A stretch of DNA of 38,717 bases from CAZRGV01 sp964599655 (GTDB lineage: Bacteria; Planctomycetota; Planctomycetia; Isosphaerales; Isosphaeraceae): the NCBI GenBank assembly GCA_964599655.1, contig CAZRGV010000051.1, positions 1 through 38,717 of the forward strand. Reading direction: 5' to 3'. A program made the translations under genes and the position numbers. Positions 26,855 to 35,159 of the stretch are shown in pieces. How positions within the stretch are numbered: the stretch's first letter is position 1; each line of letters starts with the position of its first letter. A model generated the notes under the pieces. The model did no database searches, was not told the origin of the DNA, and saw only the letters and a list, made by a program, of their open reading frames with translations.

Positions 26855-26903
26855 GCGACGAACGCGCCAAGCGGCGATTGGTTTGGTGGCCACGCGTCTC
26901 GCC

Positions 26904-26932
26904 TTGTTCGTTGGGGAGCGGTGCGTTATCTT
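26904..26932 (+). promoter_or_regulatory. Candidate promoter of the glycosyltransferase gene at 26990
   Basis: TTGTTC at 26904-26909 and TATCTT at 26927-26932 are separated by 17 bases. The predicted leader is about 50 bases. Matches are moderate (three or four of six at each hexamer). Confidence 0.4.
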
Positions 26933-26989
26933 GCGGCGCTCCCGAGGGATCGGGGGAGTCGGTCCTGGAATTCAGGGAGGAGAACCCGG

Positions 26990-28126
26990 ATGGGAACGGA
27001 CCTCGCGTTGCCTGGCGATCGTCGGGAGGTTTTTGTCGACGCGAACCCGCTGGGGGATCGACACCTGACCGGCATCGGTCGTTACACGGCTCGGATCGCC
27101 CTGGCGCTGGCGAAATCGGCGCGCGTCCGGTTCTTTTCCCAGGACCAGGAACTCATCGCACCGGAAAACCTCGATTGGTCGCAGGACCAGGATCTGGCTC
27201 GTTGGGGTCGCCGGGTCTGGCGGAGCCGACGGCGGCCTCTGGGAACGCCTCCCGCGGGCAGTCTCGCGATCTACGGGTGTCTCCGGCCCGAGGAGCGGCG
27301 TTTTCCGTTCGAGGTCAGCGTCCTCCACGACTTCACGCCTCAAACCGTGCCTTACACGCACTCCGAAAAGACTCGTCAGATGTTTCAGGGCTTCTATGCC
27401 CGGACCCTGCTTTCCTCGGACATGGCGCTCTCGGTCTCCCATTCGACCAAGGCCGACGCGTCCTGGCTCTGTGACATGCCGCAAGACCGGATCGTCGTCG
27501 CGCATTCGGGGCCGAGTATCTGCGTCGAGCGGCACTTGTGCCGTCGAACGCCGGTTCGGCGCCGGAATGTTGGGCTCGTCGTTTCGACCCTGGAGCCGAG
27601 GAAAAACGCCTACTTCGTGCTCGACTGGTTCCGAGAGTCGACCGTTTTGCCCGACGATGCCGAGCTCTGGTGGGTGGGTCGGGTCGGCTGGCTGACCTCT
27701 CGGCGGAGACTGGCTCAGTATCAGCGGCACCAAGGCCGACGTATTCGATTCCTGGGGGTGGTCTCCGATCCTCGACTCTGCCAGCTCTATCAATCCGTGG
27801 GCTGGTCGATTTATCCGTCGCTGTACGAAGGCTTCGGCTTCCCGGTCCTCGATGCCCTACGACACGGGACGCCGGTGCTGACCAGCTACAACAGCGCGCT
27901 TCGAGAGTTCACGGTGCCTGGCGTTACCTTCTTCGATCCCTGTGATCGATCGACGCTCGACCTCGCCTGGCAATCGTTCCAGTCGTCAGGCGGCACCACC
28001 TTGCCTCGCCGGGAACTCGACGATCTCTATTCCTGGAATCACGTCGCCCGAACGCTGCTCGGCATGCCGGGCGTCAAGAGTTCCGAATCCGGCACGGTCG
28101 ACCTGGCGCCCGGTCAGGCCGCCTGA
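26990..28126 (+). CDS. GT4-type glycosyltransferase
   Basis: A 378-residue single GT-B glycosyltransferase. The N-lobe begins VFVDANPLGDRHLTGIGRYTARIA, the usual glycine-containing acceptor-side loop. VLHDFTPQTVPY follows, and the inter-domain region STLEPRKNAYFVLDWF matches the GT4 pattern. The donor motif is SLYEGFGFPVLDALRHG, where the second acidic residue of the E-x7-E pair is Asp. A strong AGGGAGGAG precedes the ATG at 26990. It converges with the glycosyltransferase gene at 28144, with only 17 bases between stops. Sugar specificity is unknown. Confidence 0.88.
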   Translation: MGTDLALPGDRREVFVDANPLGDRHLTGIGRYTARIALALAKSARVRFFSQDQELIAPENLDWSQDQDLARWGRRVWRSRRRPLGTPPAGSLAIYGCLRPEERRFPFEVSVLHDFTPQTVPYTHSEKTRQMFQGFYARTLLSSDMALSVSHSTKADASWLCDMPQDRIVVAHSGPSICVERHLCRRTPVRRRNVGLVVSTLEPRKNAYFVLDWFRESTVLPDDAELWWVGRVGWLTSRRRLAQYQRHQGRRIRFLGVVSDPRLCQLYQSVGWSIYPSLYEGFGFPVLDALRHGTPVLTSYNSALREFTVPGVTFFDPCDRSTLDLAWQSFQSSGGTTLPRRELDDLYSWNHVARTLLGMPGVKSSESGTVDLAPGQAA

Positions 28127-28143
28127 TTGCTTCGACCCGCAGG

Positions 28144-29595
28144 TCAGGCCACGAATCGGTTGGCTGGATTTCGGAGCTTCTCCAACGCCTGCCTCAACGC
28201 GGCTTCCGAGACATCCCGAGAAGCGCGTTCGAACATGCGTTGTCTCGCATTGCTGGACAGCCACTCGTAACGGCCTCGATCCGTGTCGGCCACGCTGGCA
28301 CTTGCGATCAGCCGGTCTCGCAGATCCGACCAGACCAGGCGATTCCAGGTGGTGTTCAGCCTCCTGGCCGGATCATGAGGCCAGAAGGTCGGTTCGGGAT
28401 GGGACGGGACGACAAAGCCGACGGCCTCATCAATGTAGTCGGACATGGCCGTGTGATCCGGGGCAATGGCTGGACGACCGGCGGCCATCGCCTGCTGGAG
28501 CGGAAGGCACGCGCCTTCCGCCCGGCTCGTATTCAAGTAGTACGTCGAAACGCGAAAAAGGCTCATCATCTGTTCGTCGGTCAGATAATCGGTGATGACG
28601 ACGACGCGGCAGCGGTGACGCAGTCCGAAGCCCTGGTAAAGGGATTGGAGCTCAAGAAGATCGTAATACTCTCGAGACGGACTGGTGGCCAGTTTCAGAA
28701 CCAGAGTCACGTCAGGCCGATCGTTGAAGGCGATCAGGAACGCGGACAGCAGGTCCGCGGCGTTTTTGCGCCGGTCACTGAGGTTGAACAGACTCGTGTA
28801 GACCAGTCCGGAGATGGTCAAAGGTCGGGAGGGGAGCAGAGGAGGCGGCACCTCGGGCAAGTGCAGGATTCGCTTTCGGACGCGCTTCACTCGTTCAATG
28901 GCCTGATCGTTGAGCCATCGGCGGATGTACCGTCGATAGGCGCCTCGTAGGAACCGCTTCCAAGCGGCCAATGGGACGCGGTGGCCATCTCCGTCCGAAA
29001 CGTCTTGAACGACCAGGCCAGGTTCCTCGTCTCCACCCAGAACCAGGTGACGGCACTCGATGGTCCACGAATCCTCGGGATTCCAGGGCGGAACCTCGAA
29101 GGGCTCGGGGGCCAGCGGGACCGGTACGATTTCGATGGGGCAATCGACCTCCGCGCGCTGGAAGGCCTCGGCCGTGAACCGGCACGCGGTCAAGATGAGA
29201 TCCACCGCTCGACACATGCGGACCCAGTTTTGTCTCGTGTCGTTCCGGAAATCCTGATCGGGCAGGTTGGGAAACTCCCAGAACGGGAAGAGAATGGTCG
29301 GCACGTCCGGCGTGAACGAGGCGTTGTGTGGCGGATGCAGGACGAGGTGAACCGGTTCGAGCCCGCGTTCTCTCGCGCGAGCGGCCCGATAGGAAAGACA
29401 ACTCTCAGGTTGCTCCACCAGTTCCCACGAGCCGAGTCGCTCCAGAACCGGGGTCAGGGCCTTGAGCACGAAGCCGTAGGAGTAGTCGGCCGAACCCATG
29501 TGACGGCGGATGTCTCCCACGCAGCCCGTCGTGCTGACCAGAAACCGCCATGGGCGCTTGGGACCGACCACTCGAGAATCCAACGAACCACGCAT
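28144..29595 (-). CDS. Glycosyltransferase, planctomycete-type GT-B (paralog of 24142-25788)
   Basis: A 483-residue protein sharing layout and motifs with the glycosyltransferase 2.5 kb away: RPWRFLVSTTGCVGDIRRH, ILFPFWEFPNLPDQDFRNDTRQNW, VVITDYLTDEQMM and AEGACLPLQQAMAAGRPAIAPDHTAM. It lacks the Ser/Thr-rich insertion. ATG at 29595 has GGAGG seven bases upstream, so an alternative start 13 codons earlier is unlikely. The two paralogs flank the PrpB-like gene and the GT4 gene, which looks like a dispersed duplication. Donor and acceptor are unknown. Confidence 0.85.
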   Translation of the reverse strand: MRGSLDSRVVGPKRPWRFLVSTTGCVGDIRRHMGSADYSYGFVLKALTPVLERLGSWELVEQPESCLSYRAARARERGLEPVHLVLHPPHNASFTPDVPTILFPFWEFPNLPDQDFRNDTRQNWVRMCRAVDLILTACRFTAEAFQRAEVDCPIEIVPVPLAPEPFEVPPWNPEDSWTIECRHLVLGGDEEPGLVVQDVSDGDGHRVPLAAWKRFLRGAYRRYIRRWLNDQAIERVKRVRKRILHLPEVPPPLLPSRPLTISGLVYTSLFNLSDRRKNAADLLSAFLIAFNDRPDVTLVLKLATSPSREYYDLLELQSLYQGFGLRHRCRVVVITDYLTDEQMMSLFRVSTYYLNTSRAEGACLPLQQAMAAGRPAIAPDHTAMSDYIDEAVGFVVPSHPEPTFWPHDPARRLNTTWNRLVWSDLRDRLIASASVADTDRGRYEWLSSNARQRMFERASRDVSEAALRQALEKLRNPANRFVA

Positions 29596-29657
29596 GGCGA
29601 GCCTCCTGCCGCCTGGTCGAGGCCGCCACGTCACGGCCTAACACACCGCTCCGCACT

Positions 29658-29676
29658 CTCCGGCCCTTGGCCGGAG
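29658..29676 (-). promoter_or_regulatory. Strong GC hairpin in the leader of the glycosyltransferase gene
   Basis: An 8-bp perfect stem (CTCCGGCC with GGCCGGAG) closes a three-base loop, 63 bases upstream of the start at 29595. There is no T-run on either strand. It may stabilise the mRNA or act as an attenuator. Confidence 0.45.
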
Positions 29677-30554
29677 GCGGCCAGAACGTTAATCTTGATC
29701 CCGAGTCTCGTCAATCGAGCCTGAGGCCAAGCGGGCTCTTCCCTCTCCTTCCAGCCCACGGGCGAGGGGTCCAGGTCGGGCGCGTGGCATGGCCAACCAG
29801 GAAACCCGTCGTCTCGTCGCCTGCCAATTGACCCGACGTCCGGTTCTGGTACGATCGTTGAATGACCCCGGCACGGCGACGTGTCGAGGATCGGCCAGGC
29901 GCTCCAACCGGCGGATCGATCCCTCCCAGGTAACTGTCAGGTCGGTTTGGCGCCTCGTGATCTAGATCGGACGACGGGTCGAGTGGCCTTGGATCCGTCC
30001 CGAGCTTCGGGTGAATTCGCAACCGTGAATCACCGGGACCCCTTGGGCGGGCATCGAGGTCGCCGCTGCTAACGAGAACGTTCCGCGCTCGATTCCAGGT
30101 GGGGACAAAGGCGTGCTGGGGCCCATTCTGCTTTGGTTGATGGTGTGTCTCTCGACGAGATGGCTCGCCGCTCGGACGAGCCACCTCCCCGGACACGTCC
30201 CAGGCGCTCCAGGCCGGTTCCCCATGCTTGCGTCGACGCGTGGTCTGATGGGTTGGGCTGGGAATTGGAAGCAATCATCCGTACCTCGGCCGATGGCCCG
30301 AGGAGGCGGATGTTCCCTGGATTGTTGGTCGCGTTCGCTTCGTCGCGTCAGTCTTCCGGGAGCTGATCCCTTTCTGCCTATCTCCGGGTTTCTCAACCCG
30401 GCGCGTTCCCATCGCCTCTTGGTGGGTCGTTGACGGCGTCGGCCTCGCTTCTTGCCCTTCCGATCCGCTGGTCTTCGGTCGCACACGTCTCTGCGTCCGG
30501 GTCGAACAATCGACGGATTCGGGAGTTCCTCTGCAGGAAAGGTGGGGCCTTCAC
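29677..30554. other. Gene-free stretch upstream of rny
   Basis: About 880 bases without a credible gene. Open frames on both strands have Arg/Pro/Ser-rich, low-information translations and no ribosome-binding sites. The interval contains one candidate promoter (29828-29855, plus strand) and a perfect 7-bp hairpin at 30384-30401 (CCGGGTT-TCTC-AACCCGG). A long rny leader, a non-coding RNA or eroded sequence are all possible. Confidence 0.6.
29828..29855 (+). promoter_or_regulatory. Candidate sigma70-type promoter in the gap upstream of rny
   Basis: TTGACC at 29828-29833 and TACGAT at 29850-29855, 16 bases apart, are arranged like the promoter before the alpha/beta hydrolase. The nearest plus-strand gene starts about 700 bases downstream. 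Confidence 0.4.
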
Positions 30555-32123
30555 GTGGACCCGCAGACGATCAATATTCTCTTCGGACTTCTTCTGGGTC
30601 TCCTGATCGGGATCGTGGGGGGGCTTGCCGCCCATCAAGTCCTGGGTCGGATGGGAATCCGCACCGCCCGATCCGAGGCTCAGGAAATTCTGGCAACCGC
30701 GCAACTCCAAGCGGAGACGATCCGGAAGGAGTCCGATCTCCGAGCGAAGGAAGAGGTGCTCCAGCGGCGCGAGGCCCTCGAACGCGAGGTCGAGGAAGCA
30801 CGCAGAGCCCTGCGCGACCAGGAGGTCCGGCTGGAAAAACGTGCCGATACGCTCGACCTGAAGCTCGACTTCATCAACAAAAAGGAGCGCGACTTCGAGA
30901 ACGTTCAGCGCTACCTGAGCGAACAACAGGAGGAGTTGAACCGGCGCAACCAGGAGCTCAAGCAACTCATCGCCGAACAGCGCGAGAAGCTTCACAAGAT
31001 CACCAGACTCTCGCCCGACGAGGCAAGGCAGGCGCTGTTCCAGCAACTCGAACTCGACCTGACTCACGAAGTCGGGGGCCTCATCCTCAAGCATGAACAG
31101 ATTCTGAAAGATACCGCTCAGCAGAAGTCTCGCGAAATCCTCGCCACCTGCATTCAGCGCTACGCGGCGAGTCACACCGCGGAGACCACGGTCAGCACGG
31201 TCGATATTCCGTCCGACGACATGAAGGGACGCATCATCGGCCGCGAGGGACGAAACATCCGGGCGTTCGAAAAGGCCACGGGAGTCGACGTGATCGTTGA
31301 TGATACCCCTGGCGTTGTCATTGTCACGGGCTTCGACAACATTCGGCGTGAAATCGCCAAGGTTTCCCTGGAAAAGCTGATTCAGGACGGGCGTATCCAT
31401 CCGACCCGCATCGAGGAAATCGTCGCGGAGACCCAGCAGGAGATGGAGGAACACATCCTCCAGATCGGCCGAGAGGCCGCGCAGGAGGCGAACGTTCCCG
31501 GCTTACACGAGAAACTCTTGCACTATCTGGGCCGTCTCAAGTTTCGTACCAGCTACTCCCAGAACGTGCTTCGGCACTCGCTCGAGGTCGCCTACCTGAC
31601 GGGAATGCTCGCCGAGGAAATCGGCCTCGATGGCGCGCTCGGACGTCGCTGCGGACTGCTTCACGATATCGGCAAGGCCGCCGACCACGAAATGGAGGGA
31701 GGCCATCCCGCCATCGGAGCCGATCTCTGCAAGCGCTTCGGTGAGCGCAAAGAGGTTGTCCACGCCGCACTGGGCCATCACGACGATCTTCGGATCGACT
31801 ACCCATACACTGTACTCGTGGCCGCGGCCGACGCGATCAGCGCGAGTCGACCCGGCGCGCGACGGGATACCCTGGAAAAATACGTACGACGACTCGAAGA
31901 ACTCGAAGGACTGGTCTGTGGATTTCCCGGTGTCGAGCAGGCCTATGCCATCCAGGCGGGCCGCGAGGTTCGAGTCCTCGTCAACAGCGAACAGCTCGAT
32001 GACCGTGGGGCGGCAAAGGTCTGTCACGACATCGCCAAGGCCATCCAGGAGCAGCTCACCTATCCCGGCGAAGTCAAGGTCACGGTCCTCCGCGAGTCGA
32101 GAACCGTCGAATACGCGAAATGA
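30555..32123 (+). CDS. rny: Ribonuclease Y
   Basis: A 522-residue membrane-anchored endoribonuclease that starts mRNA decay. It has one N-terminal membrane helix (about 7-28) and a long coiled coil (about 40-150). A KH RNA-binding domain follows, with GRIIGREGRNIRAFEKATG near 225-243. The HD metal-dependent nuclease domain has LRHSLEVAYL, then LLHDIGKAADHE near 370 and HHDD. Length and domain order match the family exactly. The start is GTG at 30555 with a GGTGGGG purine stretch upstream. A YmdB-type phosphoesterase gene follows 126 bases later, the classic conserved pair. Confidence 0.97.
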   Translation: MDPQTINILFGLLLGLLIGIVGGLAAHQVLGRMGIRTARSEAQEILATAQLQAETIRKESDLRAKEEVLQRREALEREVEEARRALRDQEVRLEKRADTLDLKLDFINKKERDFENVQRYLSEQQEELNRRNQELKQLIAEQREKLHKITRLSPDEARQALFQQLELDLTHEVGGLILKHEQILKDTAQQKSREILATCIQRYAASHTAETTVSTVDIPSDDMKGRIIGREGRNIRAFEKATGVDVIVDDTPGVVIVTGFDNIRREIAKVSLEKLIQDGRIHPTRIEEIVAETQQEMEEHILQIGREAAQEANVPGLHEKLLHYLGRLKFRTSYSQNVLRHSLEVAYLTGMLAEEIGLDGALGRRCGLLHDIGKAADHEMEGGHPAIGADLCKRFGERKEVVHAALGHHDDLRIDYPYTVLVAAADAISASRPGARRDTLEKYVRRLEELEGLVCGFPGVEQAYAIQAGREVRVLVNSEQLDDRGAAKVCHDIAKAIQEQLTYPGEVKVTVLRESRTVEYAK

Positions 32124-32249
32124 ATCGTCCCGTGTTCGTGGTCCCGTCCTCCCCTTCGTGCCAAGTCGTCGACGCGCTCATCCTGTGTTCTCGGTGTGTT
32201 CCCTCGAACGCGTGACGCGCCCTCCGATCCGCGAAAGAGTAAGGCCTCC

Positions 32250-33080
32250 ATGCCTGTGAAAATCCTGTTTATCGGAGACGTGGTTGGATCGCCCGGCCGA
32301 AAAATCGTGGGGCAAGCCTTGCCGAGACTGATCCACCGTTGGGGCCTGGATCTGGTTGTCTGCAACGCGGAAAACGCCGCGGGCGGCTCGGGACTGACGA
32401 TCAACACGCACGAGGAGCTTGTGGAGGCGGGCGTCGATGTGTTCACCCTTGGCGATCATGTCTATCGAAAAGACGAGATTTTCACGTTGTTCGATCGGAC
32501 CGATCGTCTCTGCCGGCCGGCCAATTTCCCTCCCGAGTCGCCAGGGGCCGAAACCGCGCTCGTCGAGGCCCGTGACGGGACCGTGGTGGGTGTGTTTACC
32601 GTCCTCGGGAGAACGTTCATGCGGCCCGTCGATTGTCCGTTCCGCGCCGCCGATCGAATTCTCGAGCGCATCGGCAATAGCGCGAAGGTCATCGTGGTCG
32701 ATATCCACGCCGAGGCCACCAGCGACAAGCAACTCGTCGGCCGCTACCTCGATGGGCGCGTCTCCGCCGTCCTCGGCACCCATACGCACGTTCCCACCGC
32801 CGACGAGCAAATCCTCGCCAAGGGAACCGCCTACCAGACCGACGTCGGGATGACCGGGCCGTACGACTCGGTCATCGGTCGTCGGTTCGACCGTGTCCTG
32901 GCCGCTTCCTTGACCTGCCTTCCTCAACACTTCGACGTCGCGACGGGCGATCCCCGACTCTGCGGCGCCCTGATCGAGATCGATCCGACCACCGGGCGCG
33001 CGCTGGCGATCCGCCGGGTCATGATCAATCACGACGACGCGCGCCGGCTTCTGACCGAATCCCCTCCACCCGCGACCTGA
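32250..33080 (+). CDS. YmdB-family metallophosphoesterase (TIGR00282)
   Basis: A 276-residue cytosolic di-metal phosphoesterase; Bacillus YmdB hydrolyses 2',3'-cAMP and affects biofilm formation and motility decisions. Metal-ligand motifs in order are FIGDVVGSPGR, NAENAAGG, TLGDHVY, VDIHAEATSDK and GTHTHVPTADEQIL. The third motif normally reads GNH, so a ligand Asn is replaced by Asp. TDVGMTGPYDSVIG near the C-terminus is family-typical. I chose ATG at 32250 because it gives the standard MPVKILFIGD start and has TAAGG upstream. It sits directly after rny, as in many bacteria, suggesting cotranscription. Confidence 0.93.
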   Translation: MPVKILFIGDVVGSPGRKIVGQALPRLIHRWGLDLVVCNAENAAGGSGLTINTHEELVEAGVDVFTLGDHVYRKDEIFTLFDRTDRLCRPANFPPESPGAETALVEARDGTVVGVFTVLGRTFMRPVDCPFRAADRILERIGNSAKVIVVDIHAEATSDKQLVGRYLDGRVSAVLGTHTHVPTADEQILAKGTAYQTDVGMTGPYDSVIGRRFDRVLAASLTCLPQHFDVATGDPRLCGALIEIDPTTGRALAIRRVMINHDDARRLLTESPPPAT

Positions 33081-33104
33081 TTTGAAGCCGCGGAAGTCGC
33101 CAAC

Positions 33105-33130
33105 ATACGAAAAGAGTTTTTATTTCGTAT
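33105..33130. terminator. Candidate bidirectional terminator between convergent genes
   Basis: ATACGAAA (33105-33112) and TTTCGTAT (33123-33130) form a perfect 8-bp stem around a 10-base loop, followed on the plus strand by CTCTTTCT. It lies in the 59-base gap between the ymdB-type gene and the convergent APH-like gene. The stem is AT-rich, which makes it weaker than a classical terminator. Confidence 0.45.
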
Positions 33131-33139
33131 CTCTTTCTA

Positions 33140-34138
33140 TCATCTTTCGACACTTGTGACAAGCGTGATGAGCCGGTCGAGTCCTCGCTCCAATCCGTGA
33201 CGCACCGCCAGGGGGTCGGTGAAGACGCGGTGTTCGATAAAGTGCCAGCGCGCCCAGTGTCCGCCGATCAGAAGCGCCGACGACCGTTCAAAAATCGGAA
33301 TCCATGAGGCGGTCGTTTCGTCCAGAGGATGGATTGCCTCGTAGGACGACAGGGCTTCGGCCCTCGATCGGCGATCCTGGCCAAGCCACTCCGACATCAG
33401 GCGTGCCAGGTCGGCCGCGACACTCTCGACGGCCATGGCGCCGAAATCGACCAGGCCGACCAGGGTTTCCCCCTGGAACAGGAAATGCTCGGGCCGTGCG
33501 TCGCGAAGACACGGCTGTAGCCGACCGACACGCGAGGATTCTCTTTGAAGTTCCACGAGGATCCGTGGGGCGACTCCCCGTGCGACGTCGATGTAACGAC
33601 GAGCAAGAGCCTGGTTCGGATCGGCGCCGGCGGCGTCGAGAGCGCTTTGCAAGGTCCGGAATCCGCCCGAAATCAGTGAATCGACCTCGCGAATTCTCGC
33701 GTGCAGACCCGGACTGGGCCCCTGTGAGGAATGGTGTGAGAGCCTTGCATGAAGGGCGGCCAGCGCGGAGAACGCGGCTCGAACACGACCCAAGGGAGGC
33801 TGTCCAGATCGATCCGCTTCACCCGGCATCCAGGGTTCCAGTTGCCAGAGCCGCCCCTCAACCTCCTGCGCGGTTCGACCATCGACACTAGAAAACGGGA
33901 CGGGTAAGAATCCCAGGTCCGACGCCTCGCGCAACCATTCGTGAATGCGTTCGACGTATTCGCGAGCAGGGGGGGGCTCGGGCCAGCAGCGAAGCACCAG
34001 GTTTCCCTGAGCCGATCGAAAACGCCAGAGTCGTGCTCCGCTGGCCCCACCCGCGTTACCTTGATACTCCGGCGGCGAGAGCGGCTGAAGCCTGCCAGCA
34101 TAGCGTTTCAGAACGGAGGCAAGTTCCAGGCTGGGCAT
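33140..34138 (-). CDS. APH-fold phosphotransferase-like protein with an altered catalytic loop
   Basis: A 332-residue protein with the outline of aminoglycoside phosphotransferase / choline kinase-like enzymes. The N-lobe contains LWRFRSAQGNLVLRCW, LAALHARLSHH is a helical landmark, and the C-lobe has the metal motif VDFGAM. The catalytic loop, normally HGDxxxxN, reads LRDARPEH. Asp213 is retained, His is replaced by Leu, and the metal-binding Asn by His218. It could be an active kinase with unusual metal binding or a pseudokinase. I chose ATG at 34138; an upstream TTG at 34174 would add 12 residues. It lies 53 bases after the plsC-like gene and is probably cotranscribed with it. Confidence 0.75.
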   Translation of the reverse strand: MPSLELASVLKRYAGRLQPLSPPEYQGNAGGASGARLWRFRSAQGNLVLRCWPEPPPAREYVERIHEWLREASDLGFLPVPFSSVDGRTAQEVEGRLWQLEPWMPGEADRSGQPPLGRVRAAFSALAALHARLSHHSSQGPSPGLHARIREVDSLISGGFRTLQSALDAAGADPNQALARRYIDVARGVAPRILVELQRESSRVGRLQPCLRDARPEHFLFQGETLVGLVDFGAMAVESVAADLARLMSEWLGQDRRSRAEALSSYEAIHPLDETTASWIPIFERSSALLIGGHWARWHFIEHRVFTDPLAVRHGLERGLDRLITLVTSVER

Positions 34139-34191
34139 CACGACGATGGAAGTGACCGAGAAACAGAGCGGCAAGCGAAATCCAGGGACAA

Positions 34192-34974
34192 TCAGACAAC
34201 CACGGTATCAGGACGCGCCTCGGGATGGCCGTTGAGAACCACGCCGTCCTCCCCCTGCCCCGAGAGGTCGCGCAACCGTTTGATCGCGTCCATGATCCTT
34301 CGCGTGGCCTCGTCGATCCGATGCCGTTCCTCTCCGTCGGGGAGTGCCAGATCCGACAGATCGATCGGTGGTCCAAAGACGACCTTGGCGTTGGACGGCG
34401 TTCGGAGCGATTTGAGAATGTCGTTCGTCTCGGGCGTCCCGGAGATATAGGCGGGTATCACGGGCACTCCGGATCGCAGAGCGATGAACGCCGCGCCCGG
34501 GCGAGCCGGTCCGAACTCGCGGCCCGACGTGGGAAGGATCGTTCCCTCGGGAAAGATCGGGACGACTCGTCCCTCTTTCAACGCCCGCAGGGCGGCCCGC
34601 GTCGCCGAGAGATCCCGTCCGTCTCGCTTCACGGGAATACATTTGGTGATTCGACAGAAAGGGCGACAGATCGGCCAGTCATAGTATTCCTGGGCGATCA
34701 TGAACCCCAGTGCGCGTCTTGTCGACGCCTGAAGGAGCATGTGGTCGATTCCACACGTATGGTTCGCGACGAGCAGGACCGGACCACGGTCGGGGAGCGC
34801 GTGCGCCTCCGACAGGTCGAGCCGGTGCCAGAAACCGCAGTAGAGCCGGTTCAACCACCAGAGAATCAGCAACGGGCCGTGGACGTCGAGCGGTGTCTGT
34901 CCGGCCCGGGGCCCGAGCAACCAGGGAAAGAGCAAGAGGATCGCGGCGAGACACAACATCCACAACGGGGACAT
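34192..34974 (-). CDS. 1-acyl-glycerol-3-phosphate acyltransferase-like protein (PlsC family)
   Basis: A 260-residue membrane-associated acyltransferase. It starts with a hydrophobic helix (residues 4-22). The catalytic motif NHTCGID (Asn71, His72, Asp77) and the acceptor-binding motif FPEGT at 141-145 are both intact, followed by GVPVIPAYISG. PlsC transfers an acyl chain to lysophosphatidic acid, but many paralogs acylate other lipids. The start at 34974 lacks a strong ribosome-binding site but gives the expected N-terminal helix. The APH-like gene follows on the same strand. Confidence 0.92.
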   Translation of the reverse strand: MSPLWMLCLAAILLLFPWLLGPRAGQTPLDVHGPLLILWWLNRLYCGFWHRLDLSEAHALPDRGPVLLVANHTCGIDHMLLQASTRRALGFMIAQEYYDWPICRPFCRITKCIPVKRDGRDLSATRAALRALKEGRVVPIFPEGTILPTSGREFGPARPGAAFIALRSGVPVIPAYISGTPETNDILKSLRTPSNAKVVFGPPIDLSDLALPDGEERHRIDEATRRIMDAIKRLRDLSGQGEDGVVLNGHPEARPDTVVV

Positions 34975-35159
34975 CGGCGGATCCGATCGTCAAGAGCCCG
35001 AGGTCGTCCGCCTTTGCAGCTTGGACAAGAATCGCGGGGCAGGTTGATTCCACGGGAAGATCCTGTCATTTCACCATCGTCGCGCTGGGAATTCCAGTCT
35101 CCGGTTCCCGCGGGAGTGTGGGAGCGCGGTGCGCCCCGGCACTCCCCTCGGGTCATTCC

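Noticed and set aside
29711..30274. Possible 187-residue minus-strand gene in the gap before rny
   Set aside because: Arg/Pro/Thr-rich translation without domains or a ribosome-binding site.
30384..30401. Terminator candidate (7-bp perfect hairpin)
   Set aside because: No T-run follows on either strand, and no gene ends nearby on the plus strand.
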